Source: Haematobia irritans
Lineage: Eukaryota > Arthropoda > Insecta > Diptera > Muscidae
Direction: 5' to 3'
DNA: 64,000 bases
NCBI RefSeq assembly: GCF_050003625.1
Contig: NC_134397.1
Span: forward strand, 266,408,070-266,472,069
Numbering within the stretch: position 1 is the stretch's first letter; each line of letters begins with the position of its first letter. The notes under the pieces are model-generated. The model had not been told where the DNA came from and searched no databases. It saw nothing but the letters and a program-made list of their open reading frames with translations. A program made the translations under genes and the position numbers. This document shows, in pieces, positions 1 through 10,808 of this stretch.

Positions 1-950
1 TCCATTTTTAAAAATTCCCTCAATTAATCCCAATATGCCCAAAACTGGGATATCATAATCTGTGTGGCCCCATAGACCAAGTCATGCTGGTATATGTAGA
101 TGAAGTTGGCTATATTGGCTAGTTTATGATGCAATGTCGCTTCATTGAAAGTTTCCCTTTCAACCACACTAGCAGAACCACAGAAAAGTTTCAATTTTGT
201 TATTCCACATATTGACCCAGAGAAGAAGAGTAAAGAAATACCCAGATGCATGGTAACAATGTGGTATGGAGACTATTTGTTAAAGAAGATTTAGCTTAGT
301 ATTAAATGTACTTACAGTGATATTATGGTTGCATTTATGTAAGATTTCTCATACATCTCTCACATGGACCCATAACACACATATATGAACCCTTTCACGA
401 CACTCACACACACACACACATATACCCACATGCACGCATTTATGTTCAGATGCATGCATATTTGTAGAGGATATTCTTTAATATCCTTCCACCCACACGT
501 ACTTACATACTGGAGGAAATTTCTTTGTGGTTTCTAAGAGAAAGTCCATATTGGTTTGAAAAATTCTTGGATGCCACCGACTTTGAAACGTTTGGTCCAG
601 ATGAGCATTTTTGTAGAAATTTACTTGTCATACCATCTGCAAGATATGCTGGATATGCGATATTTTCTTTTCCTTCAGGAGTAATGACATTGGATACACT
701 CAAAAAAAAGGGGGCATTAAAGCCAATTTAACTTTATTTTATTTCATGAAAAATATTTTGATTTAGTAGCAAATAGTAAGTTAAATTAGCTTTAATAATT
801 TGTTGTTTTCTGTAGTTAAATGTACAAATTTTATTAAAAATGTATCTATATTGAAGTTTGTAATACGCTAATGAACTTTTGACTTTTTCTTTTGATCGTT
901 GTGAATTTCGACGTTTTAATGAATTTTCTTCATAAATAGAGCTATATGGC
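1..950. other. AT-rich sequence without a supported gene
   Basis: No gene is supported here. The short open frames (for example 525-731 on the plus strand and 734-952 on the minus strand) have no recognisable domain and overlap each other on opposite strands. A short CA dinucleotide run lies near 401-421. Nothing resembling a transposon end or a tRNA was seen. Confidence 0.5.
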
Positions 951-1360
951 AATCTCCTTTCAATTCAAATTCGACATTTCGAATTTTCGTTAAAGTTCGA
1001 TTAGTTGATTTTGGTCACTACAAAATGTCGATTAAACGATTTGGACCATCATTAATGAGTAGCACTTAGGATGTGTAATAAGAATCGAGAATGTCTGAAA
1101 AATTTTAAAAAGCCGACTTTTGCGATTAGTGAACTCGGGATTTTCAACTTTTTAATGAATTTACTCTATAAAGAGAGATACATGAATTTTTTCATTCAAT
1201 TCAAATTTGACTTTTCGACTCATTCGTTATTTATAAAAATTTGATTTGTGCTAATTTTACAAAAATTGGAAAGTCGATTTATACATTGTAACCAATATCA
1301 AAGGTTGTTTTGTCGATTTTGAAGATTACACAAAGTCGAATTCAACATTAGTAAAAAAAA
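951..1360. repeat. GTCGAT-rich dispersed repeat, left block
   Basis: This block is dense in GTCGAT/TCGACTTT motifs. The phrase GTCGATTTTGAAGATTACA occurs here near 1313 and again near 4210, beyond the 122-bp array. The same kind of sequence therefore lies on both sides of the truncated DINE-like element and the array. One reading is that these were added inside an older repeat; the family is not recognised. Confidence 0.4.
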
Positions 1361-1708
1361 CAAGTATATACGGCCGTAAGTTCGGCCAGGCCGAATCTTA
1401 TGTACCCTCCACCATGGATTGCGTAGAAACTTCTACGAAAGACTGTCATCCACAATCGAAGTACTTGGGTTGTGGTATCTTAAAACTGGTTGTTAATGAC
1501 CATATACTAGCACAATGTATCAAATTTCAATTCACTCGGATGAAATTTGCTCTTCCAATGGGCTTTGGAGTTCAAATCTGGGGATCGGTTTATATGGGGC
1601 CTATATATGATTATGGATTTAGACCAATTTTTGCATGGGAGTATGAGGCCATATATTAACACCACGTACCAAATTTCAACTGAATCAGATGAATGGCCAA
1701 AAAAGTTT
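1361..1708 (-). mobile_element. DINE-like element type A, 3'-end fragment (A1)
   Basis: The fragment starts with CAAGTATATACGGCCGTAAG, the reverse complement of the type A 3' terminus. Next come the palindrome TTCGGCCAGGCCGAA and ACCCTCCACCATGG. It matches the tail of the full type A element at 21066-22673 and the copy starting at 63007. One internal repeat unit follows (GGGGATCGGTTTATATGGGG class), and it stops where the 122-bp array begins. It encodes nothing; the small frame at 1414-1659 lies in repeat sequence. Confidence 0.75.
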
Positions 1709-3660
1709 TTCATATAAAAATTTTAATTCTTTTAGGATTTGAGTGAATTTTTCAATTATTTGGAGGTGGTAACGCATTAAAATCGTTTTCGCTCTAGGAC
1801 GCTTAAGAGATATATGGCCCAAAGAAGTTTTTTGTATAAAAATTTTAATTGTTTAAGATATAGTTGAATTTTAAATTTTTTTTTGGGTAATTTTTTTTTG
1901 AGGTTGTCGCTTTACGACGCATATTTAAGGAGATATGGCCAAACGCAGTTTTCCATAAAAAAAAATTATTTTTTTTGGATTTGGTTGGATTTTTCAATTT
2001 TTTGAGGGTGGTCACGAATTAAAGTCCTTTTCGCTCTAGGACGCATATTTAGGGAGATATGAACAAAGGAAGTTTTTCATATAAACATTTTGATTTTTTT
2101 TGGGATTTAGTGAAATTTTTGAGTTTTTGGGGGTGGTCATGAATTAACCTCCTTTTCGCTCTAGGACGCTTAGTTTAGGAGATATGAGCAAAAGAAGTTT
2201 TTCATATAAAAATTTTATTTTTTTTAGGATTTCGATGGAATTTTTGATTTTTGGGGGTGGTCACGAATAAACCTCTTTTTCGTTCTAGGACGCTTAGTTT
2301 AGGAGATATGAGCAAAATAAGTTTTTCATATAACAATTTGAATTCTTTTAAGGATTTTGATGGAATTTTTGATTTTTGGGTGTGGTCCTTTTCATGATGG
2401 TCTTCATTTCATATAAAAATTTTGATTTTTTAGGATTTGAATGATTTTTTGGGGGTGGTCACGAATGAACCTCCTTTTCGCTCCAGGACGCTAAGTTTAG
2501 GAGATATTTAGATTTTTTTAAGGATTTCGACGGAATTTTTGAGTTTTTAGTTTAGGAGATATGAGCAAAACAAGTTGTTCATAAAAAAATTTTAAGTTTT
2601 TTCAGGATTTGAATGGAATTTTCGATTTTTTGGGGGTGGTCATGAATTAAGCTCCTTTTCGTTCTAGGACGCATAGTTTAGGAGATATGAGCAAAACAAG
2701 TTTTTCGTATAAAAATTTAAATTTTTTCAGGATTTGGATGGAATTTTCGATTTTTGGGGGTGGTCATGAATTATGCTCCTTTTCGCTCTAAGACGCATAG
2801 TTTAGGAGATATAAGTAGAACAAGTTTTTTATATAAAAATTTCAATATTTTCAGGATTTGAATGGAATTTTCGATTTTTTGGGGGTGGTCATGAATTAAG
2901 CTCCTTTTCGCTCTAGGACGCATAGTTTAGGAGATATGAGCAAAATATGTTTTTCATATAAAAATTTTGATTTTTTAGGATTTGGATAGAATTTTTGATT
3001 TTTTGGGGGTTGTCACGAATTAACCTCCTTTTCTCTCTTGGACGCTTAGTTTAGAAGATATGAGCAAAACAAGCTCCTTTGGACCTAGGACGCATAGTAT
3101 AGAAGATATGAGCAAAAGAAGTTTTTTAATAAATATTTAAAATTTTTCAGGATTTGGATGGAATTTTAAATTTTTTGTGGGTGGTCATGAATTAAGCTCC
3201 TCTTCGCTCTAGGACGCTTAGTTAAGGATATATGAGCAAAACAAGTTTTTCATATAAAAATTTCAATTTTTTTAGGATTTGGATGGAATTTTCGATTTTT
3301 TGGGGAATATTCGATTTTTTTGGAGAGGTCATGAATTAAGCTCCTTTTTTATATAAAAATAAGTTTTTCATATAAAAATTATTTTTTTTTAGGATTTTGG
3401 GTGGATTTTTAAAATTTTTGGGGAGTGGTCACGAATTAAAGTCTTTTTCGCTCTAGAACGCTTAGTTTAGGAGGTATGGTAAAAAGAAGGTTTTCATATA
3501 ATAATTTAAATTTTTTAGGATTTGGGTGGATTTTTCAATTTTTTGGGGGGTGGTCACGAATTAAAGTCTTTTTCGCTCTAGAACGCTTAGTTTATAAGAT
3601 ATGAGCAAAAGAAGTTTTTCATAAAAAAAATTAATTTTTTAGGATTAGGAAAAAATACAT
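1709..3660 (+). repeat. Tandem satellite array, unit about 120-126 bp, roughly 14 units
   Basis: The landmark TCTAGGACGC recurs at about 1795, 2037, 2160, 2285, 2660, 2910, 3090 and 3200, with variants near 1915, 2486, 2786, 3030, 3453 and 3574. Each unit holds GGGGGTGGTCAYGAATTAA, then CTCCTTTTCGCTCTAGGACG, then TTAGGAGATATGAGCAAA, then AAGTTTTTCATATAAAAATT. Units differ by many substitutions and indels, and some are truncated (for example 3060-3200), so the array is old. It has no coding potential. Confidence 0.85.
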
Positions 3661-4300
3661 TTTTTTGGGTGGATTTTTAAATTTTTGCTACTGTAAAAGT
3701 TGATTTGTGTTAATTTTCAAAAAAAGTAAAAATCGATTAGTCCATTTTGATCAACATTTGATCATTTGTGAAGATCATAAAAAATCGACTTCGACATAAT
3801 GACATCTTACGACAAAAAACCGACTCTTGCGATAAGAAAAAATTCCATTTTGGTTACACATAAGTACACCCTACGGGAATTTGCCTTTAACGGACCTATC
3901 AAAGGATTTGTATCGACGGTCAAGTCTATCGCAATTTTTAAATTTTTATATAATTTATTAATTTCGTTTAGTCTTCTTAGTTGACCTTTGGAATTTTAAA
4001 ATTATGGGATTGTTCGTTGTGCTTGTTAATCCATTTCTCGTAGGGCAGCTTCATCATATTTCACTTTCGATAAAAATTTGACTCATTTGTTAAGTTTGGA
4101 TTAACCGTATTTGGTAGATTTGACAAATATCGAAAGTCGATAGTCGATTTGAGCCAATTTTGAAAAAAAAAAATGAAAGTCGATCAATTAGATTTTAACC
4201 AAGAGGAAAAGTCGATTTTGAAGATTACAAAAATTTGTCTTTGACGTATCGAAATTCGATGACAACAAATGTCGCTTAGTCGAAAAGTGGATGTCGACTT
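3661..4300. repeat. GTCGAT-rich dispersed repeat, right block
   Basis: This is the counterpart of the block at 951-1360. It has TCGACTT/GTCGATT motifs near 3705, 3785, 4130-4225 and 4270. The sequence is AT-rich, without a supported reading frame. Confidence 0.4.
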
Positions 4301-5592
4301 TTGTATACCAAACCAAGACCTCGAAGATAGATTCCTTGAAATTGTCATGGGCTGTGTTATGCAAAATTTTAAAGAAAAGGGATATGGTCCCCTAAGCGTG
4401 ATCATGGTAGTCATTTGACTGCTATTGCTTTTTATTATTGACGTAATAAGTTCCCCTTAGCCTAGAGAAGGCTTTTGGTATATCTGCAGACAAAAGTTGG
4501 TGAATCAAATAAATTTCATATATGATCATTTTAAATCTCCCCCTTTTTAAATTTCTTAAGAATTTTTCATTTTGAATAAACTGTCTGCCTTGTATTCTTC
4601 ATTATTCCTTAAGAACATGTTCGCTTGCCATATCTGTGAACATTTTCCTTTCCTTCCATACTCGTCCTTGGGAGACTATTTAACATGTCTTGCATCGGCT
4701 TTGACACGTATATATGTTCATTGGTGATTTATTATGTTTCCAGTTGTTGTTTATTGTTGATAGTTTATCCCAGCTAAAGGCGATGAAGTTTAGCGCATAT
4801 CCTTTTTTGCTTCGGCAAAAATGAACAGAGAGAACAAGAAAACATGAAAACAACGATAACATTAATGCGGTGCCTATATATATAGGCCTTGTATGGTAAA
4901 ATCTTTCATTCGAAGTCATGTTCGAATTTATCTGCCTTTACATCTTTAATTTAGGGCTTTTCCTCTATAGAAGAACGAACGACTGGTGTTGGTCGACGTA
5001 GGCTAGTGAAGACACCAACAATGTTGAGAATATTAATTCATGATTTGCTGTCCTTTCCGAGACCATTTTATATGGACTCTGGGCAAAACAGCCTAATTTG
5101 CACATGGGAAAAATGCCTGACAATGTACATGGAAAGTACATTGTCTGTTTGTCCAAGGGTGTGATACGTGTTGCCCTCATCCTGTTTTTGCACTGTCGTT
5201 GGAGTTCTTGGTTTGATTTCACAACATTTTCCTACACATCATCATCGTCAACATTATTGTCCCTCGCGGCTTTTCAACAGGCAACACCAGCACAAGTCGT
5301 GTGACAAGTGGATGTTGACAATTTAGAACTTATTAAAAAGTTTTATGAGCAACAAAATTAACTTCAATTAAGTTAAGAAAAATATCCAGACAAACCAGCA
5401 AGGGGAGCAAAAAAGCACACGGCCATTCAGAATCCAAAGAGACATTATTTTGTTAAAAGGTGACTTGGAGGAAAACGAATAACAGACACACAAACATAAT
5501 AACAGAGTATTGAATTTAATGCTTCGATGACAATTTTCCTAAAATTGTTTAATTTTATGTTTTCTTTAACGATATTTTTTCACACGAATATT
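4301..5592. other. Intergenic sequence, no gene or repeat recognised
   Basis: This appears to be ordinary single-copy AT-rich DNA. Open frames at 4680-4919, 4965-5222 and 5098-5304 are short, overlap on opposite strands and show no domain. A distant exon cannot be excluded, but nothing supports one. Confidence 0.4.
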
Positions 5593-7379
5593 TATACCCT
5601 GCGCCACACTGTGGAACAGGGTATTATAAATTAGTGCATATGTTTGTAACACCCAGAAGGAGACGGGATAGACACATGGTGTCTTTGGCAATAATGCTCA
5701 GGGTGGGTCCCTGAGTCGATATAACCATGTCCGTCCGTCTGTCCGTCCGTCTGTCCGTCTGTCCGTCTGTCCGTCCGTCCGTCTGTCCGTCCGTCCGTCT
5801 GTCCGTCCGTCCGTCTGTCCGTCCGTCTGTCCGTCCGTCTGTCCGTCCGTCTGTCCGTCCGTCTGTCCGTCCGTCTGTCTGTGAACGCATTTTTGTGATC
5901 AAAGTCTAAGTCGCAATTTAAGTCCAATCGCCTTCAAATTTGGCACATGTTCCTAATTTGGGTCAGAATAGAACCCTATTGTATTATTTTGGAAGAAATC
6001 GGTTCAGATTTAGATATAGCTCCCATATATATATTTCGCCTGATATGCACTAATATGGACCCAGCTGCCAGAGTTTTATACCGATTTGCTTGAAATTTTG
6101 TACAAACATAAAACTTAGTCGTATAGTCAAGTGTGCAAGATTTGATTGAAATCGGTTCAGATTTAGATATAGCTCCCATATATATCTTTCGCCCGATATG
6201 GACTTATATGGCCCCAGAAGCCAGATTTTTGGCCGAATTTAGTTGAAATTTTGCACTAGGAGAACAATTAGTAGTACAGTCAAGTGTGCAAAATTTGATT
6301 GAAATCGGTTCAGATTTAGATATAGCTCCCATATATATCTTTCGCCCGATATGGACTAATATGGTCCTAGAAGCCAGAGCTTTGGCACAATTTGTTTGAA
6401 ATTTTGCACTAGGAGTAGAATTAGTAGTGCAGTTAAGTGTGCGAAATTTGATTGAAATCGGTTCAGATTTAGATATAGCTCCCATATATATCTTTCGCCC
6501 GATATGGACTAATATGGTTCTACTAGCCAGAGTTTTGGCCCAATTTGCTTGAAGTTTTGCACAGGGAGTAGATTTAGCGTTGTAGCAATGCGTGGCAAAT
6601 TTGGTTGAAATCGGTTCAGATTTAGATATATTTCCCATATATAGCTTTCGCCCGATTTACACTCATATGACCACAGAGGCAAATTTTTTGCTCCGATTTA
6701 GTTGAAATTTTGCACAGGGAGTAGAATTGGTATTGTAGCTATGCGTGCCAAATTAGGTTGAAATCGGTTTAGATTTATCTCCCATTTATAGCTTTCGCCC
6801 GATTTACACTCATATGAACACAGAGGCCAATGGTTTGCTCCGATGTAGTTAAAATTTTGCACAGGGAGTAAAACTCGTATTGTAGCTATGCGTGCCAAAT
6901 TTGGTTGAAATCGGTTCTGATTTAGATATAGCTCCCATATATATGCTTTTCTGATTTCGACAAAAATGGTCAAAATACCAACATTTTCCTTGTAAAATCG
7001 CCACTGCTTAGTCGAAAAGTTGTAAAAATTACTCTAAATTTCTAATACATATATATCGAGCGATAAATCATAAATAAACTTTTGCGAAGTTTCCTTAAAA
7101 TTGCTTCAGATTTCAATGTTTCCCATATTTTTTTTTTACTAACATTGTGTTCCACCCTATTGCAGTAGCCGACTTAAATTTTGAGTATATAGATTTTGTA
7201 GAAGTCTATCAAATTCTATCCAGATCGAGTGATATTTAAATGTATGTATTTGGGACAAAACTTTATATATAGCCCTCACACATTTAACGGATGTGATATG
7301 GTATCGAAAATTTAGATCTACAAAGTGGTGCAGGGTTTAATATAGTCGGCCCCGCCAGACTTTAGACTTTCCTTACTTG
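5593..7379 (+). mobile_element. DINE-1/Helentron-like element, type B (B1), near full length
   Basis: The 5' end is a hairpin, TATACCCTGCGCCACACTGT then GGAACAGGGTA, with CCACA/TGTGG at its tip. A long GTCC/GTCT tract follows at 5729-5884. Internal repeats of about 170 bp follow, each with ATCGGTTCAGATTTAGATAT and AGCTCCCATATATA. The 3' part holds GTGGTGCAGGGT, a stem-loop AGTCGG/CCGAC and the end ACTTG followed by T residues. Subterminal inverted repeats, a GTCY tract, a 3' stem-loop and a T-rich junction are the known signature of DINE-1, a non-autonomous Helentron. The class assignment is inference. It encodes no protein; the repeat-rich minus-strand frames here are artefacts. Confidence 0.8.
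5729..5884 (+). repeat. Expanded GTCC/GTCT (GTCY)n microsatellite inside B1
   Basis: About 155 bp of alternating GTCC and GTCT tetranucleotides, mostly as GTCCGTCT octamers. Other elements in the window have only a few units at the same place (near 8739, 21200, 25157 and 34590). It produces spurious Arg-Thr-Asp-Gly repeat frames on the minus strand and Ser-Val-Arg-Pro frames on the plus strand. Confidence 0.95.
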
Positions 7380-7627
7380 TTTTTTACTAACATTGTGTTC
7401 CACCCTAGTGCATTAGCCGAGTTATATTTTGAGTCTATAGATTTTGTAGAAGTCTATCAAATTATGTCCAGATCGAGTGATATTTAAATGTATGTATTTG
7501 GGACAAACCTTTATATATAGCCCCAACACATTTGACGGATGAGATATGGTATCGAAAATTTAGATCTACAAAGTGGCGCAGGGTATAATATAGTCGGCCC
7601 CGCCCGACATTAGACTTTCCTTACTTG
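7380..7627 (+). mobile_element. Second copy of the type B 3'-end block, in tandem with B1
   Basis: This repeats the last 250 bp of B1, beginning at TTTTTTACTAACATTGTGTT and ending with the same stem-loop and ACTTG. B1 proper ends ACTTG at 7379, so two 3' ends follow each other. The join falls in the T tract before ACTAACATTG, the same point where type C is inserted in another type B copy at 16906. Confidence 0.75.
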
Positions 7628-8605
7628 TTTTTTCGATATTACCCAAAGCAAGAGGCTGGATGTTTTTCCAAGTATTTATCAGTGACCTATCAATCAACTA
7701 TCCCTCTTTCATATGAAATTGAAAAGCTGTTTTGGTTCGATGAAAAGTAGACAAATAAAGTTTTCATTAATTCAAAAAAAAAAAAACCATACTGATCAAA
7801 AGTTGAATGAACGCTTCATTGGGATTATATGTCATAGCCATAGTTATTGTTATTATTTATGAATATGATTATGTGGTTGGACTACACTCATACAAAAAAA
7901 CAAAATCTGATAAAAGTAGCACTTGATTTCATGGTCTAGCGAACAAGTATGATAAACTCAGATAAATTTCAATAGCAAAATGCTTTTTTCTGGAAGGGAT
8001 AACATGGAACACATTTGTCGCAAAAATGTTATTTTCTCGTTAAGCATATACATGATTGCTGTTATCAGATAAATAAATTCCGAGTCCAATTTCCCCGCCC
8101 GATATCAAAAACATAAATTATGATATCAGATACATAATCTCCGAGTCCAATTTCCCCGACCAAAAATAACAGTTTGCTCATGAAATATTTTTGAGATGAA
8201 CATATTTCTTCTTTGAGTAAAGTTATCCAAAGTATTTTCAAGAAACAAAAAAGGTTTTGTGTATTTTTGCACGCAAAATAATAATTCATTGCTCCCAAAC
8301 AAATTTTAGACAAACAAATATCATTTACCTTTTGCAGTAAAGAAGTTTGTGTGGGAAAAAAGTATAAACTTTTTGTGATAAGCGTTGACTCTTTACAGGA
8401 TGTGGAAACAATTTAATAAAGGCTAACTCCAAAACAAATTTTAATATTATACCTTACCTTATATATTTCTTACACCCAAAAAAATGTTATTTATGACAGA
8501 AAAAAATGTTTGCCTACTGAAAAAGGGAAATTTGCCTACTGAAAAAGGGAAAGTACTCAATGTATGTTATTTGTTTCGACAATTAGTTATAAAAGCAAAC
8601 ATTTT
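7628..8605. other. Intergenic sequence with a MITE fragment
   Basis: No gene is supported. Around 8010-8045 the phrase TTTGTCGCAAAAATGTTATT recurs from the element at 50412-50650, so about 7880-8340 probably belongs to a related MITE. The string CCGAGTCCAATTTCCCCG occurs twice (near 8079 and 8141) within a local duplication. The rest is AT-rich. Confidence 0.4.
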
Positions 8606-9486
8606 TATACCCTCCACCATAGGATGGGGAGTATATTAACTTTGTCATTCCCTTTGTAATACGTCGAAATATTGCTCTAAGACCCCATAAAGTATATATA
8701 TTCTGGGTCGTGGTGAAATTCTGAGTCGATCTAGCTATGTCCGTCCGTCCGTCTGTGGAAATCACGCTAACTTCCGAACGAAACAAGCTTGGCAAAAGTA
8801 GTTGTTATTTATGTATGTCGGATATTATTGCAAATGGGCCATATCGGACATCTTTTACGTATAGTCCCCATATAAACCGACCCTTAGATTTGGCTTGCGA
8901 ATCCTCTGGGAGCAGCAAAATTCATCCGATTCCGTTGAAATTTGGTATGTGGTGTACGTATATAGTCTCTAACGACCATGCAAAAATTGGTCCATATCGG
9001 TCCATAATTATATATCGCTCCAATATAAACCGATCCCCAGATTTAACCTCGAAGCCTCTTGGAGGAGCAAAATTCATCCGATTCGGTTGAAATTTGGTAC
9101 GTGGTGTTAGTATATGGTACCTTATAACCATGCAAAAATTGGTTCATATCGGTCCATAATTATATATAGTCCCGTAACCTCTTGGAGGCGCAAAATTCAA
9201 CTGATCCGGTTGACATTTGATACGTGATGTTAGTATAAGGTCTTTAACAGCTACGTAAAAATGTTTCCATATCGGCGGATAATTATATATAGCCCCCATA
9301 TAAACCGAACCCCAGATTTGACCTCCGGAACCTCTTGGAGGAACAAAATTCATCCGATTCGATAGAAATTTTGTACATTGCGTTAGTATATGGCCGCTAA
9401 CAGCCATGCAAAAATTGGTCCATATCGGTCTATAGTTATATATAGCCGATCGCTAATCACACAAAAATTGGTCCCTATCACCAAAA
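8606..9486 (+). mobile_element. DINE-like element type A, 5' half (A0)
   Basis: It begins with the hairpin TATACCCTCCACCATAGGAT, then the shared block with CCCCATAAAGTATATATATT and TGTCCGTCCGTCCGTCTG. Four or so internal repeats follow, carrying CAAAATTCATCCGATTCGGT and GCCCCCATATAAACCGA. It runs into the 29-bp minisatellite, as type A does at 22215. Its own 3' end is not present: the minisatellite ends against a type C element at 11949. Frames at 8737-9090 and 9144-9407 are repeat artefacts. Confidence 0.75.
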
Positions 9487-10423
9487 ATAATCTACCAAAA
9501 TTTTATTTCTAAGAAAAATTTTGTCAAAAATTTATTACTATAGAAAATTATGTACAAAAAAAAATCTGTAGAAAATTTTGTCAATCTTTTATTTCTATAG
9601 ACAATTTTGTCAAAATTTTATTTCTATAGAAAATTGTATTAAAATTTTATTTCTATAGAAAATTTTATTTCTATAGAAAATTTTGTCAAAATGTTATTTC
9701 TATAGAAAATGTTGTCAAAATTGTATTGTTATAGAAAAATTTGTCAAAATTTTATTTCGATAGAGAATTTTGTCAAAATTTTATTTCTATAGAAAATGTT
9801 GTTAAAATTTAACTTCTATAAAAATTTTATTAAAATTTTACTTCTATAGAAAATGTTGTCAAAATTTTATATCTATAGAAAATGTTGTCAAAATTTTATA
9901 TCTATCGAAAATTTTGTCAAAATTTTATTTCTATAGAAAATTTTGTCAAAATTTTATTTCTATAGAAAATTTTGTAAAAATTTTATTTCTATAGAAAATT
10001 TTGTCAAAGTTTTATTTCTTTAGAAAATTTTGTCAAAATTTTATTTCTATATAAAATTTTGCCAAAATTTTATTTCTATAGAAAATTTTGTAAAAATTTT
10101 ATTTCTATAGAAAATTTTGTCAAAGTTTTATTTCTTTAGAAAATTTTGTCAAAATTTTATTTCTATAGAAAATTTTGTAGAAATTTTACTTCTATAGAAA
10201 ATTTTATTAAAATTTTACTTTTATAGATAATTTTATTAAAATTTTACTTCTGTTGAAAATTTTGTCAAAATTTTATTTCTATATAAAATTTTGCCAAAAT
10301 TTTATTTCTACATATATAATTTTGCCAAAATTTTATTTCTATATAAAATTTTGCCAAAATTTTATTTCTATATAAAATTTTGCCAAAATTTTATTTCTAT
10401 CGAAAATTTTGTCAAAAATTTAC
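9487..10423. repeat. 29-bp minisatellite array, left of the Penelope insertion
   Basis: About 30 copies of a unit reading ATTTTATTTCTATAGAAAAT then TTTGTCAAA, with substitutions. The unit contains the near-palindrome AAATTTTCTATAGAAAT. It occupies the position it has in other type A elements. The array is interrupted by a Penelope-like element and resumes at 11707. Confidence 0.9.
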
Positions 10424-10449
10424 CAATAGAAAATAATTAATCAAGCTTG

Positions 10450-10530
10450 AGATCGTTTTTTGTATGTATTGGTTTCTTTATTTTTCAATATTTCGCAATT
10501 ACATTGAATTGCTTCATCAGGAGTCGATCT
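10450..10530 (-). ncRNA. Hammerhead-ribozyme-like motif near the Penelope 3' end
   Basis: On the minus strand CTGATGA (10520-10514) is followed by a perfect 6-bp stem, GCAATT/AATTGC, with loop CAATGT, and then GAAA (10494-10491). That is the conserved hammerhead core with stem II. The arms AGATCG (10530-10525) and CGATCT (10455-10450) can close the structure, and TATTG/CAATA can form a stem III. I do not see a clean NUH cleavage triplet, so activity is uncertain. Penelope-like elements are known to carry hammerhead motifs. Confidence 0.6.
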
Positions 10531-10808
10531 ATAATAAAAGTGGTTTGATAATTTTTAATCATGACATGTAAAATTCTTTCTCAAAATTGTTTTTCAAATC
10601 GCAGATAATTTTAGTGGTTTATGCTAATAACAGCTATTGGTTTTAGTTTACAAATTTTTTATAAATAATTAAAGATTTTAATAATTGTAATTAACAAGTA
10701 TCAGGAGACCAGGAAAAACAAAAGGAATTACATTATACACTTACGTATGCAAAACATTCAAGTGTAACACAACAACAACACATAAAGCTTAAAACTAGAG
10801 TAGTATCA

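Noticed and set aside
525..731. A small gene near the left edge
   Set aside because: It is 68 codons with no domain, overlaps an open frame on the other strand, and has no promoter or splice context that I can support.
5624..5927. Open frames encoding Arg-Thr-Asp-Gly repeats
   Set aside because: They are a translation of the GTCC/GTCT microsatellite and have no independent support.
6204..6638. 144-codon minus-strand frame with MGAISKSEPIS repeats
   Set aside because: The same peptide appears wherever type B internal repeats occur, in several copies and with breaks. It is a repeat artefact and not a conserved protein.
9487..10423. Regular 29-bp periodicity resembling a CRISPR array
   Set aside because: The units are contiguous with no spacers and vary throughout. 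The unit is an internal minisatellite of DINE-like elements in a eukaryotic genome.
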